Assembly: GCF_020177055.1 (NCBI RefSeq)
Contig: NZ_JAIQXT010000005.1
Span: 1 to 64,000, forward strand
DNA from: Sphingomonas sp. R647
GTDB taxonomy: Bacteria > Pseudomonadota > Alphaproteobacteria > Sphingomonadales > Sphingomonadaceae
Direction of reading: 5' to 3'
Length of the DNA stretch: 64,000 nt
Shown here: in pieces, positions 16,875-25,905 of the stretch
How positions within the stretch are numbered: position 1 is the stretch's first letter
Layout of the letters: every line of letters begins with the position of its first letter
Translations under genes and position numbers: made by a program
Notes under the pieces: generated by a model
The model's input: only the letters and a program-made list of their open reading frames with translations
Told to the model about the DNA's origin: nothing
Database searches by the model: none

Positions 16875-18346
16875 CAGCCGACCACCTGCGTCTGTTCCTG
16901 CCCCTGTACCGGCCCGTCGGGCATCAGGACGAAGCTGTCCTTGGTCCCGCCGCCCTGGCTGGAATTGACGACCAGCGACCCTTCCTTGAGCGCGACGCGG
17001 GTCAGGCCGCCGGGGACGACGCGGACGCCGTCGGAGCCGGAGAGGACGAACGGGCGGAAATCGACATGGCGCGGGGCGAGGCCGGTTTCGGTGACGGTCG
17101 GCACAGTCGACAGCGCCAGTGTCGGCTGCGCGATGTAGCGATGCGGTTCGGCGATCAGCGCGGCGCGGAACGCCTCGATCTCGGCCTTGGTCGCGGTCGG
17201 GCCGACCAGCATGCCATAGCCGCCCGAGCCATCGACCAGCTTGACCACCAGATCCTTGAGATTGTCGAGCGTGTATTTCAGCGCATCGGGCTCGCGGCAA
17301 CGCCAGGTTTCGACATTGGGCAGCTTGGCCTCACCGCCGGAGTAGAATTTCACGATCTCCGGCATGTAGCTGTAGATCGCCTTGTCATCGGCGATGCCAT
17401 TGCCCGGGGCGTTGATCAGCGTGACGTTGCCGGCGCGGTAGGCAGCCATGATGCCGGGGACGCCGAGCATCGAATCCGGGCGGAATACGAGCGGGTCGAG
17501 GAAATCATCGTCGATGCGGCGATAGATGACGTCGACGCGAACACGCCCGGCGATCGTCTGCATATAGACGATGTCGTCATCGACCAGCAGGTCCGCCGCC
17601 TCGACCAGTTCAACCCCCATCGTGTCGGCGAGGAAGCTGTGTTCGTAATAGGCCGAGTTGAAATGGCCTGGGGTCAGCACGACCGACACCGGGTTCGCGC
17701 CGCTGCGTTCCGGCGCCACCGATCGCATCGTTTCGCGCAGCATGTCGCTGTAGCTGTCGACCGCGGCGACGCGGAAGCTGCGGAACAATTCGGGGCAGAG
17801 GCGGATCATCGCCTCGCGGTTTTCGAGCATGTAGGACACGCCCGACGGGGTGCGGGCATTATCCTCAAGCACATAGAATTCGTCGGGGCCGGTGCGGACC
17901 AGATCGATGCCACAGATATGCGCCCAGACATCGTGCGGCGGGCGGATGCCGACCACTTCGGGGCGGAATTGCGGGTTGAGCAGCACCAGTTCGGGCGGCA
18001 GCACCCCTTCCTTGAGGATGCGGCGCTCGCCGTAAATGTCCTGGAGGAAGGCGTTGATCGCCTCGACCCGCTGAACCAGCCCTTCGGACAGGCGGGTCCA
18101 TTCGTCGTGCATGAAGATGCGCGGCACGATGTCGAACGGGATGATGCGTTCGCTGGCGTCGGTATCGCCATAGACGGCGAAGGTGATCCCCAGCTGGCGG
18201 AAGGTCGCTTCGGCCGATTGCTGGCGGCGGTGGAGTTCGGCGTGCGGGGTGTCAGCCATCCAGCGCGCGAGTTCGTTGAATTGTGGTCGCGGCTTTGCCG
18301 GCCCACCATGACCCCAGATCTCGTCGAACGCGCGGCTTACCCCCAT
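16874..18346 (-). CDS. Circularly permuted ATP-grasp protein
   Basis: An enzyme of 490 residues of the circularly permuted type 2 ATP-grasp family. Visible landmarks are PRIFMHDEWTRLSEGLVQRV near the N-terminus, the ICGIDLVRTGPDEFYVLEDN stretch, LLINAPGNG-like VTLINAPGNGIADDK and a conserved GGYGMLVGPTA near the end. ATP-grasp enzymes join a carboxylate to an amine. The ATG at 18346 has GGAGG 4-5 bases upstream; TTG at 18349 is a weaker alternative. It is the first gene of the operon with alpha-E and transglutaminase genes. Confidence 0.9.
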   Translation of the reverse strand: MGVSRAFDEIWGHGGPAKPRPQFNELARWMADTPHAELHRRQQSAEATFRQLGITFAVYGDTDASERIIPFDIVPRIFMHDEWTRLSEGLVQRVEAINAFLQDIYGERRILKEGVLPPELVLLNPQFRPEVVGIRPPHDVWAHICGIDLVRTGPDEFYVLEDNARTPSGVSYMLENREAMIRLCPELFRSFRVAAVDSYSDMLRETMRSVAPERSGANPVSVVLTPGHFNSAYYEHSFLADTMGVELVEAADLLVDDDIVYMQTIAGRVRVDVIYRRIDDDFLDPLVFRPDSMLGVPGIMAAYRAGNVTLINAPGNGIADDKAIYSYMPEIVKFYSGGEAKLPNVETWRCREPDALKYTLDNLKDLVVKLVDGSGGYGMLVGPTATKAEIEAFRAALIAEPHRYIAQPTLALSTVPTVTETGLAPRHVDFRPFVLSGSDGVRVVPGGLTRVALKEGSLVVNSSQGGGTKDSFVLMPDGPVQGQEQTQVVG

Positions 18347-18707
18347 CAACCCTCCAAAGTCCCGAACCCCATTACGGTTCCATGCTGCAATGCTTTGTTG
18401 CGTCGCACAAGGGGGTGTGGGGGTGTCCGACGAAGCTGACGAGAATGGGGGTGTTTTGGGGTGACGCGACTGGGAGGGGACGGGTTTGGGAGTGGGAGGC
18501 GACTGTGAAGCGACACTGGCGCGACTGGGGCGCGACTTTGGTGCGACTGGGGTGTCAGGCTAGGCGTGGTGCGGGGGCGAAGGGTCGGCGGCATGGGTGG
18601 AGCAGATCAGGAAATTTCCAACTTGTATCCAACAAAGTGGGGCTGGGCGACCGTTGTGATCTGCGGCCACATTGCAGGAGCAGCGCGGTTCGTGCCAATG
18701 TCTACGC
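18347..18707. other. Gene-free stretch with degenerate GCGACTGGG repeats
   Basis: About 360 bases without a supportable gene. Around 18460-18555 the words GCGACTGGG, GCGACTG and GCGACT recur several times at irregular spacing, giving a degenerate low-complexity patch. The promoter of the ATP-grasp operon should lie in the left part. Confidence 0.5.
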
Positions 18708-19034
18708 ATGGAAGAAGAGCTTATTGAAGAAGGCTTCTGGCGACGTTTTGAAGAAGAGCAATCAACGCTTCCATGGCCGATTCCAGATACAGGTTGGAAT
18801 GGCCGCTCCGAGTTTCTGATAAAGTTGGCAGCGCTTGAGGCGGCAGGCCCATATATGGATTGGATGGGTTTTTCTTGCTGCAGACTATGCGGGAAAGTTA
18901 ACGGCGCCTCTGACTATCGCGCTGAACGATGGACATGGCCGGAAGGCTATCGTCACTACATCGCCGATCATCTGATCCGACCTTCGCGTGAATTCGAGGA
19001 GTTCGTCCTCGGTGTGCAATCCACGAGCGCCTAG
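18708..19034 (+). CDS. Hypothetical protein with a paired-cysteine motif
   Basis: A protein of 108 residues, MEEELIEEGFWRRFEE at the start. I cannot name the family. The segment FSCCRLCGKVNG could be one half of a metal-binding knuckle, and WTWPEGYRHYIADH followed by RPSREFEEFV resembles a C-terminal motif in small uncharacterised proteins from several phyla. The ATG at 18708 is the natural start; an in-frame ATT/GTG extension to 18672 adds nothing recognisable. The gene is clearly lower in GC than its surroundings, which suggests acquisition. Confidence 0.5.
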   Translation: MEEELIEEGFWRRFEEEQSTLPWPIPDTGWNGRSEFLIKLAALEAAGPYMDWMGFSCCRLCGKVNGASDYRAERWTWPEGYRHYIADHLIRPSREFEEFVLGVQSTSA

Positions 19035-19047
19035 CCGTAGCTCCACC

Positions 19048-19154
19048 CGTCACCCGGCCTTGTGCCGGGATCCACCGGGAGGCTGGCATGGGGGTTGAGG
19101 CTCGGTCGCTGCGCATATGGTGAGGTGGACCCCGGCACGGGGGTCGGGGTGACG
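19048..19154. repeat. Imperfect intergenic palindrome
   Basis: The left arm (CGTCACCCGGCCTTGTGCC...) and right arm (...GGCACGGGGGTCGGGGTGACG) pair over about 27 bases with a few mismatches, separated by about 50 bases. The GTCACCCCGGC / TGCCGGGGTCCA words are familiar sphingomonad repeats. The element fills most of the gap between two genes of unknown function. Confidence 0.6.
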
Positions 19155-19259
19155 ATTTGGTTGGGCGTTGGGGCCGCCTTCCGGCGCGGACAATCGCTGG
19201 TGGATCACGGTCGTTCGGCGACCTAGAACGGTGCGGGTTGCGATCGACGGGAGATAGCG

Positions 19260-19895
19260 GTGCTGACGATAGGGCTCAGTCTGGGGAGCGTGATGGCGCT
19301 GCCGGTGGCGATCGCCGCTCCATCCGAACCGCAGCCATGCCCGGTCGGGACAGTGATCGAAGCAAAGGAAGCTCCGGAGACGGATGCGGCGTTTCGGTCG
19401 CTCTCGGCGCGGCTGAAGTATCGCACCACGCTTTACTTCGCGGCGAGCCCGCCGTCATGCGCAGTGGCTGTCGAGGCGTTCGACCCCAATAGCGCCGTGG
19501 CTCGGCTCAAGGGCGGCGGCTATTTCTGGAATCGGGGCAGCACCGCACCCGTCCGCATTACGGCCGATCTGTCGTTCGTGGAGAAGGGGATCACCTATGA
19601 TCCCGGGACCAGACTGAAGGGCAAGCGGCGCTGTGACCCGCAGGCGATCGATAGCAGCACCTATGGTCCGTTTGGCAGTTGCGTGGCGCTGTATCGCGGG
19701 ACGCAGGGGTTCTATCTGCGGGTCCGTTCGGCACGGGGCGGAGCGGAGACGGAAATCGTCAGCCTTCCCGCAACGGTGCGCTATGTCGCGATCGATGCCG
19801 GGGATTGGGCGCATGATGTGGGTGGCGAGATTGCCCTGATCCGGGCGCCGTCGGCCTCTGCTGCCGTGGATGTTTATACGTTGGTGGGGAGCTGA
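19260..19895 (+). CDS. Secreted hypothetical protein
   Basis: A protein of 211 residues whose first 20 (MLTIGLSLGSVMALPVAIAA) look like a signal peptide, so it is probably periplasmic. I do not recognise a family. It has several cysteines (around CPVG, PSCAV, RRCDP and GSCVAL) that could form disulfides in the periplasm, and a mostly beta pattern. The GTG at 19260 has GGGAG 6 bases upstream. It is followed by a trinucleotide tract and several hairpins, and no neighbour suggests a function. Confidence 0.55.
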   Translation: MLTIGLSLGSVMALPVAIAAPSEPQPCPVGTVIEAKEAPETDAAFRSLSARLKYRTTLYFAASPPSCAVAVEAFDPNSAVARLKGGGYFWNRGSTAPVRITADLSFVEKGITYDPGTRLKGKRRCDPQAIDSSTYGPFGSCVALYRGTQGFYLRVRSARGGAETEIVSLPATVRYVAIDAGDWAHDVGGEIALIRAPSASAAVDVYTLVGS

Positions 19896-19945
19896 GGCGG
19901 GCGCCGGCTTTTGGGTTGGGCGCGGAGGGTGAAGAGGCAACAGCA

Positions 19946-19977
19946 GAAGAAGAAGAAGAAGAAGAAGAAGAAGAAGA
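19946..19977. repeat. GAA trinucleotide microsatellite
   Basis: Ten complete GAA units plus two further bases lie about 50 bases after the stop codon of the secreted hypothetical gene. The tract is not inside a supported gene. Such tracts can slip in replication, and length may vary among strains. Confidence 0.9.
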
Positions 19978-19985
19978 CCCTCCCC

Positions 19986-20066
19986 AACCCCTCCCGCAAG
20001 CGGGAGGGGCTAAGAAAGAAGTGGGCGGGGCCGCTATTCCTCCCCTGCGCCGCAGGGGAGGAATTG
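19986..20066. repeat. Two adjacent GC-rich hairpins
   Basis: CCCCTCCCGC/GCGGGAGGGG (about 19988-20009) and CCTCCCCTGCG/CGCAGGGGAGG (about 20039-20062) form two short stable hairpins in a row between convergent genes. They look like the CCTCCCC-type sphingomonad intergenic repeats, also present near 30337. Confidence 0.6.
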
Positions 20067-20089
20067 AGCCACGCACCTATCCCCCAAGC

Positions 20090-20117
20090 AAAAAGGCCGG
20101 GGTTTCCCCCGGCCTTC
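20090..20117 (-). terminator. Terminator of the redoxin gene
   Basis: On the minus strand GGCCGGGG-GAAA-CCCCGGCC is followed by five T residues. It lies 40-65 bases after the stop of the redoxin gene. Confidence 0.85.
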
Positions 20118-20156
20118 TCTCCTTCCCTGCCCCCTATCACAGGGAAGGAAAGCCCA

Positions 20157-20762
20157 TCACTCGGCGTATTTGACCGAGCAGCCATAGGGCGTGGTCTGGG
20201 CGACCGAGACGGCTTTGCCGGCCTTGATCTCGTTCAGCGCGGCGAGGACGTGGTTGCGTGCCGACCCCATTTCCTCGACGCGGGCGGCGGGTTTGTCGTC
20301 GATGCCGCCCTGAAAACGCAGCGTGCCGGCGCCGTCGATGATGTACATGTGCGGGGTGGTCTTGGCGGCATAGCCCTTGCCGACCACGCCCTTGGGGTCG
20401 AGCAGGTAATGGGCTGGGCTCGCCTTCTTGTCGCCGACCCATTTCTGGGCCTCGGCGCCCTGCATATAGCCCTGCTTGCCCGGTGCGCCGGAGTTGATCG
20501 TCAGCCACACCACGCCGCCGGCCTTGGCCGCGGCCTGGGTCTTTTGCATGTTGCCTTCGTAATGGCGCTGCACGAACGGGCAGCCGGGGTTGTTCCACTC
20601 CAGCACCACGGTCTTGCCCTTGAAGTCGCTGAGCTGGACGGTCTTGCCGCTGGCGTCGGTCAGTTTGAAATCGGTCGCCTTGGCGCCGTTGCTCTGTTGC
20701 GCGGCGGCAGGGAGTGCGAGGGCCGCGAGGGTCGCTGCGGCAAATGGGATCAGTCGGTGCAT
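20157..20762 (-). CDS. Periplasmic redoxin (AhpC/TSA-like)
   Basis: A protein of 201 residues with a signal peptide (ends LALPAAAQ) and a thioredoxin-fold domain. The active-site region reads NNPGCPFVQRHY, with one cysteine at the start of the helix and no CxxC, so it is peroxiredoxin-like and not a dithiol thioredoxin. TTPHMYIID is the conserved cis-Pro region and a further Cys lies near the C-terminus (YGCSVKYAE). It follows a DsbD-type reductase gene by 24 bases on the same strand, which suggests that reductase recharges it in the periplasm. The substrate is unknown. Confidence 0.85.
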   Translation of the reverse strand: MHRLIPFAAATLAALALPAAAQQSNGAKATDFKLTDASGKTVQLSDFKGKTVVLEWNNPGCPFVQRHYEGNMQKTQAAAKAGGVVWLTINSGAPGKQGYMQGAEAQKWVGDKKASPAHYLLDPKGVVGKGYAAKTTPHMYIIDGAGTLRFQGGIDDKPAARVEEMGSARNHVLAALNEIKAGKAVSVAQTTPYGCSVKYAE

Positions 20763-20786
20763 CGGCTCATCTCCTTGATCTACGGT

Positions 20787-22823
20787 TCATTTGCCCCCGG
20801 TTAGCCCGGTCAACATGCCTTGCGTGAGGAGTTGCGGCAAGACCTGAGGTTCGCTCGCGCCGGCCGGGTACCAGAGGTAGAGCGGGACGCCGGCGCGGTT
20901 GTGGCGTTCGATGAAGCGGCCGAGCGCGGGGTCGCCATCGGTCCAGTCGCCGACAAGGACGGTGACGCCGCCCTTGGCGAAGGCGTCGCGGACGGCGTCG
21001 GTTTCGATCGCGGCCTTTTCATTGACCTTGCAGGTGACGCACCAGTCGGCGGTGAAATAGGCGAAGACGGGTTTGTTCTGGGCGCGCAGGTCAGCGAGCT
21101 TGGCTTCGCTGAAGGGTTGTGCGCCGGAAGCGGTGGCTGCTGCGGCCGCGGGCTTTTCGATGCCGCCGACCAGCCACATGCCGCCGATCACGATGGCGAG
21201 GCTGAGCGCCCAGGCGATGCCATTCCCGGCTCCCCGGATCTGTCGCCGGCCGAGCGCCCACAGCACGACGCCGAGCGCGAGCGCGACGATCAGGCCGGTG
21301 GCCATGCCGTTGACCCCGGTGAGGCCGCCGAGCACCCAGGCGAGCGCGATCGCGGTGAGGAACATCGGGACCGACAGGATCTTGCGGAACGTGTCCATCC
21401 ACGCGCCCGGCTTGGGCAGCATCCGGCGCAGCGCGGGGATGAAGCCAAGCAGCAGGAACGGGAGCGCGAGGCCGAGGCCGAGGCCGAGGAAGATGATGAG
21501 CGCGATATACCACGGGAGCACGAGCGCCGCGCCGAGGGCTGCGCCCATGAACGGGCCGGTGCACGGCGTGGCGATGAACGCGGCGAGTGCGCCGGTCATG
21601 AATGCGCCGCCACTGCCGCCGCCCGCGAGGCGTCCCGCGAATTTCGGGGTCATCAGCTCGAACAGCCCGGCAAGGTTGAGCGCGATGCCGAGTACGAGGA
21701 GCAGGAGCAGCAGGATGACGCGCGGGTCAGTGAGCTGGAATGCCCAGCCGACGCTCGCCCCCGCCGCGCGCAGGCCGAGCATCAAGCCGCCGAGCGCGAG
21801 GACGACGAGGACGACGCCTGCGGTGTAGGCGAGACCTTCGGCGCGGGCGGCGCGCTCGCTGGTGCCGCTCTTGGCGAGGCTGAGTGCCTTGAGGCTGAGG
21901 ATCGGGAAGACGCACGGCATGATGTTGAGGATCAGCCCGCCCAGCAGCGCGCCGCCGAGCGCGAGCAGGGCTGCGCTCCAGTCGATGCCGACTGGCGCTG
22001 CGGGTGCGGCGGCGACGGTGCCGGGGACGGCGGTGAGCGCAAAGCCGTCGCGCTCGCCGGTGGCGAGGATGCCGTCGAGGCGTTCGGGGACTTTCGACCC
22101 GGCCTTGACCGAGAGGATCAGCGTGTCGCCGTCGCGGGTGACGCTCTGTGGTGCGGAATAGGTGACGGCGTCGGCTGTCTGGGCGAAGAAATACGCGTCC
22201 TTCCACAGATCGACCGAGGCGGGGAACGGGATCGCGATGCGGAGCGTGCCGTCGGTCACCTGGAACTTAGCCTCGCTGCCCAGCGGCTTGGGCAACAGGC
22301 GGCGCCACTGGTCGAACTGTGCGCGGCGCTCGGGGGTGATACTGCCGTCGCCGACCTTCAGGTTGATCGTCAGATTTTCAGTTTCGGGGACGCAGATTTC
22401 GTCGGTGCAGATCAGATAATCGGCGCGCACCGCGATCGGGAGCGCGGTGCCGGGGGCGAGCCCGGCGGGGATCTTCAGCGTCGCGAACTGGGTGTAATTG
22501 CCCTTGTAGATATAGTTCATGATGCCGGCGATCATCAGCCGCGTCGGGACCGGGTAGCGCAGCTCGCCCGCGGTCACGCCCTGTGGCAGCGTCCAGTCGA
22601 GCCGCGTGTCGAGGCCGGCGTCGCCGGGGTTCTTCCAGTATCCGTGCCAGCCGGGGTTGGGTTTGGCGACGAAGGCGAGCGTCACCTCGCTTCCGGCGGC
22701 GGGGGCGTCGCTTTCCGCTACCAGATCGACCGTCAAATTATTCTGCCCGACCGGCTGGGCGGCGGCGGGAAGCGCGACCAGCGCCAGCAGGAAAGTCAGG
22801 AAAACGAAACCGAATCTGCGCAT
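20787..22823 (-). CDS. DsbD-family thiol:disulfide reductase
   Basis: A protein of 678 residues: signal peptide, N-terminal periplasmic beta domain (the DsbC-like type of ScsB/DsbD relatives), an eight-helix membrane domain with the paired cysteines in MPCVFPILSLKAL and TPCTGPFMGAA, and a C-terminal thioredoxin domain with YFTADWCVTCKVNEK. It passes electrons from cytoplasmic thioredoxin across the inner membrane to periplasmic acceptors. The immediate downstream gene encodes a likely acceptor. The N-terminal domain differs from classical E. coli DsbD, so I leave the symbol empty. Confidence 0.9.
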   Translation of the reverse strand: MRRFGFVFLTFLLALVALPAAAQPVGQNNLTVDLVAESDAPAAGSEVTLAFVAKPNPGWHGYWKNPGDAGLDTRLDWTLPQGVTAGELRYPVPTRLMIAGIMNYIYKGNYTQFATLKIPAGLAPGTALPIAVRADYLICTDEICVPETENLTINLKVGDGSITPERRAQFDQWRRLLPKPLGSEAKFQVTDGTLRIAIPFPASVDLWKDAYFFAQTADAVTYSAPQSVTRDGDTLILSVKAGSKVPERLDGILATGERDGFALTAVPGTVAAAPAAPVGIDWSAALLALGGALLGGLILNIMPCVFPILSLKALSLAKSGTSERAARAEGLAYTAGVVLVVLALGGLMLGLRAAGASVGWAFQLTDPRVILLLLLLVLGIALNLAGLFELMTPKFAGRLAGGGSGGAFMTGALAAFIATPCTGPFMGAALGAALVLPWYIALIIFLGLGLGLALPFLLLGFIPALRRMLPKPGAWMDTFRKILSVPMFLTAIALAWVLGGLTGVNGMATGLIVALALGVVLWALGRRQIRGAGNGIAWALSLAIVIGGMWLVGGIEKPAAAAATASGAQPFSEAKLADLRAQNKPVFAYFTADWCVTCKVNEKAAIETDAVRDAFAKGGVTVLVGDWTDGDPALGRFIERHNRAGVPLYLWYPAGASEPQVLPQLLTQGMLTGLTGGK

Positions 22824-22894
22824 TGCCCGCCCTTGCCGTACCTAAGTCTTGGGAACATAGCGGGCGCGGCCATTTTTGCCATGCCGGAGGGTAT

Positions 22895-24523
22895 ATGCTC
22901 GCTCGATTGCTCGCCACTGCCATGCTGCTTGCCGTTCCGGTTGCGGCACAGGAAGCTGCTCCGGCCCCTGCCCCGGCGGCTCCGCCCAAGCTGATCGTCA
23001 CAATCTCGGTAGACCAGTTTTCGGCGGACCTGTTCGCGGGCTATCGCCCCTATTTCACCGGGGGGCTGGCGCGGATGGCGCGCGGTGTGGTCTTTTCCGG
23101 CTATCAGAGCCATGCGGCGACCGAGACCTGCCCCGGCCATTCGACGATTCTGACCGGCAGCCGCCCGGCGCGCAGCGGCATCGTCGCCAATGACTGGGTC
23201 GACCTCAAGACCGCGCGTGAGGACAAGACGATCTATTGCGCCGAGGACGAAAGTGTTCCGGGCAGCACGTCGGACAAGTACACCGTGTCGCCGCTGCATC
23301 TGCTGGTGCCGACGCTGGGCGACCGGATGAAGGCGACGACTCCGGCGACGCGCGTCGTTTCGGTGTCGGGCAAGGATCGCGCGGCGGTGATGATGGGCGG
23401 CAAGCGCGCCGATCAGATCTGGTGGTGGGGCGGCAAGGGCTTTGTCAGCTACACCGGCACGGCCGAGGCGCCGATCGTTGCGCGCGCCAATGCCGCGATC
23501 GGCGCGCAGCTGGCCAAGGCGCAGCCGGCGCTGGAGCTGCCTGATTATTGCAAGCCGCGCGATGTCGCGGTGACGGCGGGCAGCCGCACGGTCGGCACCG
23601 GGCGGTTCGCGCGTGAGGCCGGCGATGCCCGTGCGTTCCGCGCCTCGCCCGAGATGGACGGCGCGACGCTGGCGCTGGCGGCGGCGTTCTTTGAGGAGAT
23701 GAAGCTGGGCCGCGGCGAGGCGACCGATGTGCTGATCGTCGGCGCGTCGGCGACCGACTATGTCGGCCATGGCTATGGCACCGAGGGCACCGAAATGTGC
23801 CTGCAGCTGACCAGCCTAGACCGCGATCTGGGTGCGTTCTTCGACGTGCTCGACCGGAGCGGGGTGGATTATCAGGTGGTGCTTACCGCCGATCATGGCG
23901 GCCATGACCTGCCCGAACGCAATGTGCTGCACGGCATCACCGATGCGGCGCGCGCGCAGACCGAGCTGTCGTCCAAGCCGATGAGCGACAAGGTCGCGGC
24001 GAAGCTGAAACTGGGCGAAAAGCGCCTGTTGTGGGGCGGGAATTTCGGCGACATCTATCTCGATCCCGCGCTCAAGCCCAAGCTGCGCGCGAAAGTGATG
24101 GCGGAGGCGATCGCGCAGTATCGCGCGCATCCGCAGGTCGCGGCGGTGTTCACCGGCGAAGAGATCATGGCGACGCCGAGCCCGAGCGGCCCACCGGAGA
24201 GCTGGACGCTGATCCAGCGCGTGCGTGCGTCCTATTATCCGGGGCGGTCGGGCGATTTCTATGTGTCGCTGAAGCCGCGGATCACGCCGATCCCGGTGCC
24301 GGGGGGCGCGGTCGCGACGCATGGCAGCATCTGGGACTATGACCGGCGCGTGCCGATCCTGTTCTGGCGCAAGGGCGTGACGCCGTTCGACCAGCCCAAT
24401 GGGGTGGAGACGGTCGACATCCTGCCGACGCTGGCGAGCGTCATCGGGCTGCCGATCGATCCGGCGAGCATCGATGGTCGGTGTCTGGATCTGGATGCGG
24501 GCGCGGCGAGCAGCTGTCGCTGA
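22895..24523 (+). CDS. Secreted alkaline phosphatase family protein (PafA-like)
   Basis: A protein of 542 residues with a signal peptide (cleavage near VAAQ) and the nucleotide pyrophosphatase/alkaline phosphatase fold. The metal Asp is in SVDQFSADLF, the nucleophile is Thr78 in the ETCPGHS motif, and TADHGGHD carries late metal ligands. This pattern matches PafA, a periplasmic phosphomonoesterase not controlled by phosphate in other bacteria. The ATG at 22895 has GGAGG 4 bases upstream; the open frame runs further back without support. It is divergent from the DsbD-like gene and followed by the tRNA gene. Confidence 0.88.
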   Translation: MLARLLATAMLLAVPVAAQEAAPAPAPAAPPKLIVTISVDQFSADLFAGYRPYFTGGLARMARGVVFSGYQSHAATETCPGHSTILTGSRPARSGIVANDWVDLKTAREDKTIYCAEDESVPGSTSDKYTVSPLHLLVPTLGDRMKATTPATRVVSVSGKDRAAVMMGGKRADQIWWWGGKGFVSYTGTAEAPIVARANAAIGAQLAKAQPALELPDYCKPRDVAVTAGSRTVGTGRFAREAGDARAFRASPEMDGATLALAAAFFEEMKLGRGEATDVLIVGASATDYVGHGYGTEGTEMCLQLTSLDRDLGAFFDVLDRSGVDYQVVLTADHGGHDLPERNVLHGITDAARAQTELSSKPMSDKVAAKLKLGEKRLLWGGNFGDIYLDPALKPKLRAKVMAEAIAQYRAHPQVAAVFTGEEIMATPSPSGPPESWTLIQRVRASYYPGRSGDFYVSLKPRITPIPVPGGAVATHGSIWDYDRRVPILFWRKGVTPFDQPNGVETVDILPTLASVIGLPIDPASIDGRCLDLDAGAASSCR

Positions 24524-24533
24524 TTTTCAGGGC

Positions 24534-24610
<77 letters not shown>

Positions 24611-24649
24611 ACTCGGCGGCTGGTTAAGAGCGCGCGGCGATCTGGTCAA

Positions 24650-25084
24650 TCAGTTGCGCTGGTCGGGCGGGATCACGGGCAGGGGCAAGGGCGCGACGGG
24701 AATGCCGTCTTCGATCAGGGCCTTGGCCTCGGCGAGGCTAGCCTTGCCGTGGATCGGGGCGGTGGTTTCCTCGCCGGCATGCATCGCCCGCGCCTTGTCG
24801 GCGAAGGACATGCCGACCCATTTCGACCCTTCGAGCATCTTTGCCTGAACCTGTGCGAGCGCGGCCATCAGCGCCTTGGGGTCCGGTGCTGCGGTGGGCG
24901 CTGCAGAGGCGCGGTTGCTCTTGGCGGGGATGTTCGGGGCCATCACCGCCTTGGCGATATCGGCGTCGCCGCAGATCGGGCAGGCCAGCAAGCCGCGCGT
25001 GCGCTGGTCTTCATAGTCGGCGCTCGATCCGAACCATGCCTCGAACACATGGGTCTGGGTGCATTTGAGGTCGAACACGATCAT
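24650..25084 (-). CDS. DUF1178 family protein
   Basis: A protein of 144 residues that opens MIVFDLKCTQTHVFEAWF, the characteristic start of DUF1178. A zinc-knuckle-like LACPICGD follows at about residue 34. The family is common in alphaproteobacteria and its function is unknown; the opening resembles a small zinc ribbon. The start overlaps the stop of the Nit-type hydrolase gene by 4 bases, and together with the glutaredoxin gene upstream they form an overlapping operon, an order often seen in this class. Confidence 0.9.
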   Translation of the reverse strand: MIVFDLKCTQTHVFEAWFGSSADYEDQRTRGLLACPICGDADIAKAVMAPNIPAKSNRASAAPTAAPDPKALMAALAQVQAKMLEGSKWVGMSFADKARAMHAGEETTAPIHGKASLAEAKALIEDGIPVAPLPLPVIPPDQRN

Positions 25085-25905
25085 GCGCGGGTGACCGGCG
25101 GGATCGGGCGGCGGTGGGCAATGGCGGGGACGCGGCTGCGCACTTCGGTGACGCGCGCGGGGTCAATCTCGACGAAACCGAGGCCGGCGGGTTCGCCCAT
25201 GTCGAGCAGGATTTCGCCCCAGGGATCGATGGCGAGGCTGTGGCCATAGGTGGTGCGACCGTCTGCGTGCGTGCCGGTCTGTGCGGCGGCGATGACATGC
25301 ACCCCGGCCTCGATCGCGCGGGCGCGCAGCAGCGTGTGCCAATGGGCTGCGCCGGTCGGTCGGGTGAAGGAGGCGGGGACGGCGAGCAAGGTCGCGCCGG
25401 CGTCGGTCAGCGCGCGGTAGAGATCGGGGAAGCGGATGTCGTAGCAGATCGACAGACCGAGCGCGCCGAGTGGTGTGTCCACCACCACTGCGCGGTCGCC
25501 GGGGGCATAGGCATCGGATTCGCGCCAGCGCTCGCCGGTCGGGAGGTCAACGTCGAACAGATGCAGTTTATCGTAGGAGGCGCGGATCGCACCGTCGCTG
25601 TCGATCACGAAGCCGCGATTGACGAAGCGGCTGTCATCGCCACGCAAGGCGAGCGAGCCGAGCTGAAGCCAGATGCCGTGGCGCGCGGCGGCTTCACGGA
25701 CGGCCGCGAGAACGGGGTCGTCGGCTTGCGCAACGATTGATGCAGCCCCGCGCATGCGGTCGCGGTCGAGCAGGCCCGACATTTCGGGCGTAAACAGCAT
25801 CGCCGCGCCCTCCCCCGCTGCTGAGGCGATTGCTTCGACCAGCGTGCGCGCATTGGCCAGCGGGTCGATGCCGCTGGTCATCTGAAGGATCGCGGCGCGC
25901 ATCAC
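25081..25905 (-). CDS. Carbon-nitrogen hydrolase (Nit type)
   Basis: A protein of 274 residues of the nitrilase superfamily, branch Nit1/NitFhit-like. The Glu-Lys-Cys triad is visible in FTPEMSGL, YDKLHLFD and GLSICYDIRFPDLYR. Enzymes with this last motif remove deaminated glutathione and similar damaged compounds, which would fit the adjacent glutaredoxin gene. The start overlaps the glutaredoxin stop by 4 bases. The repair role is an inference from the family; another amide could be the substrate. Confidence 0.9.
   Translation of the reverse strand: MMRAAILQMTSGIDPLANARTLVEAIASAAGEGAAMLFTPEMSGLLDRDRMRGAASIVAQADDPVLAAVREAAARHGIWLQLGSLALRGDDSRFVNRGFVIDSDGAIRASYDKLHLFDVDLPTGERWRESDAYAPGDRAVVVDTPLGALGLSICYDIRFPDLYRALTDAGATLLAVPASFTRPTGAAHWHTLLRARAIEAGVHVIAAAQTGTHADGRTTYGHSLAIDPWGEILLDMGEPAGLGFVEIDPARVTEVRSRVPAIAHRRPIPPVTRA

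Noticed and set aside
19916..20173. Frames through the GAA tract encoding poly-Glu or poly-Lys
   Set aside because: They consist of the microsatellite and hairpin repeats, without a ribosome-binding site or conserved domain.
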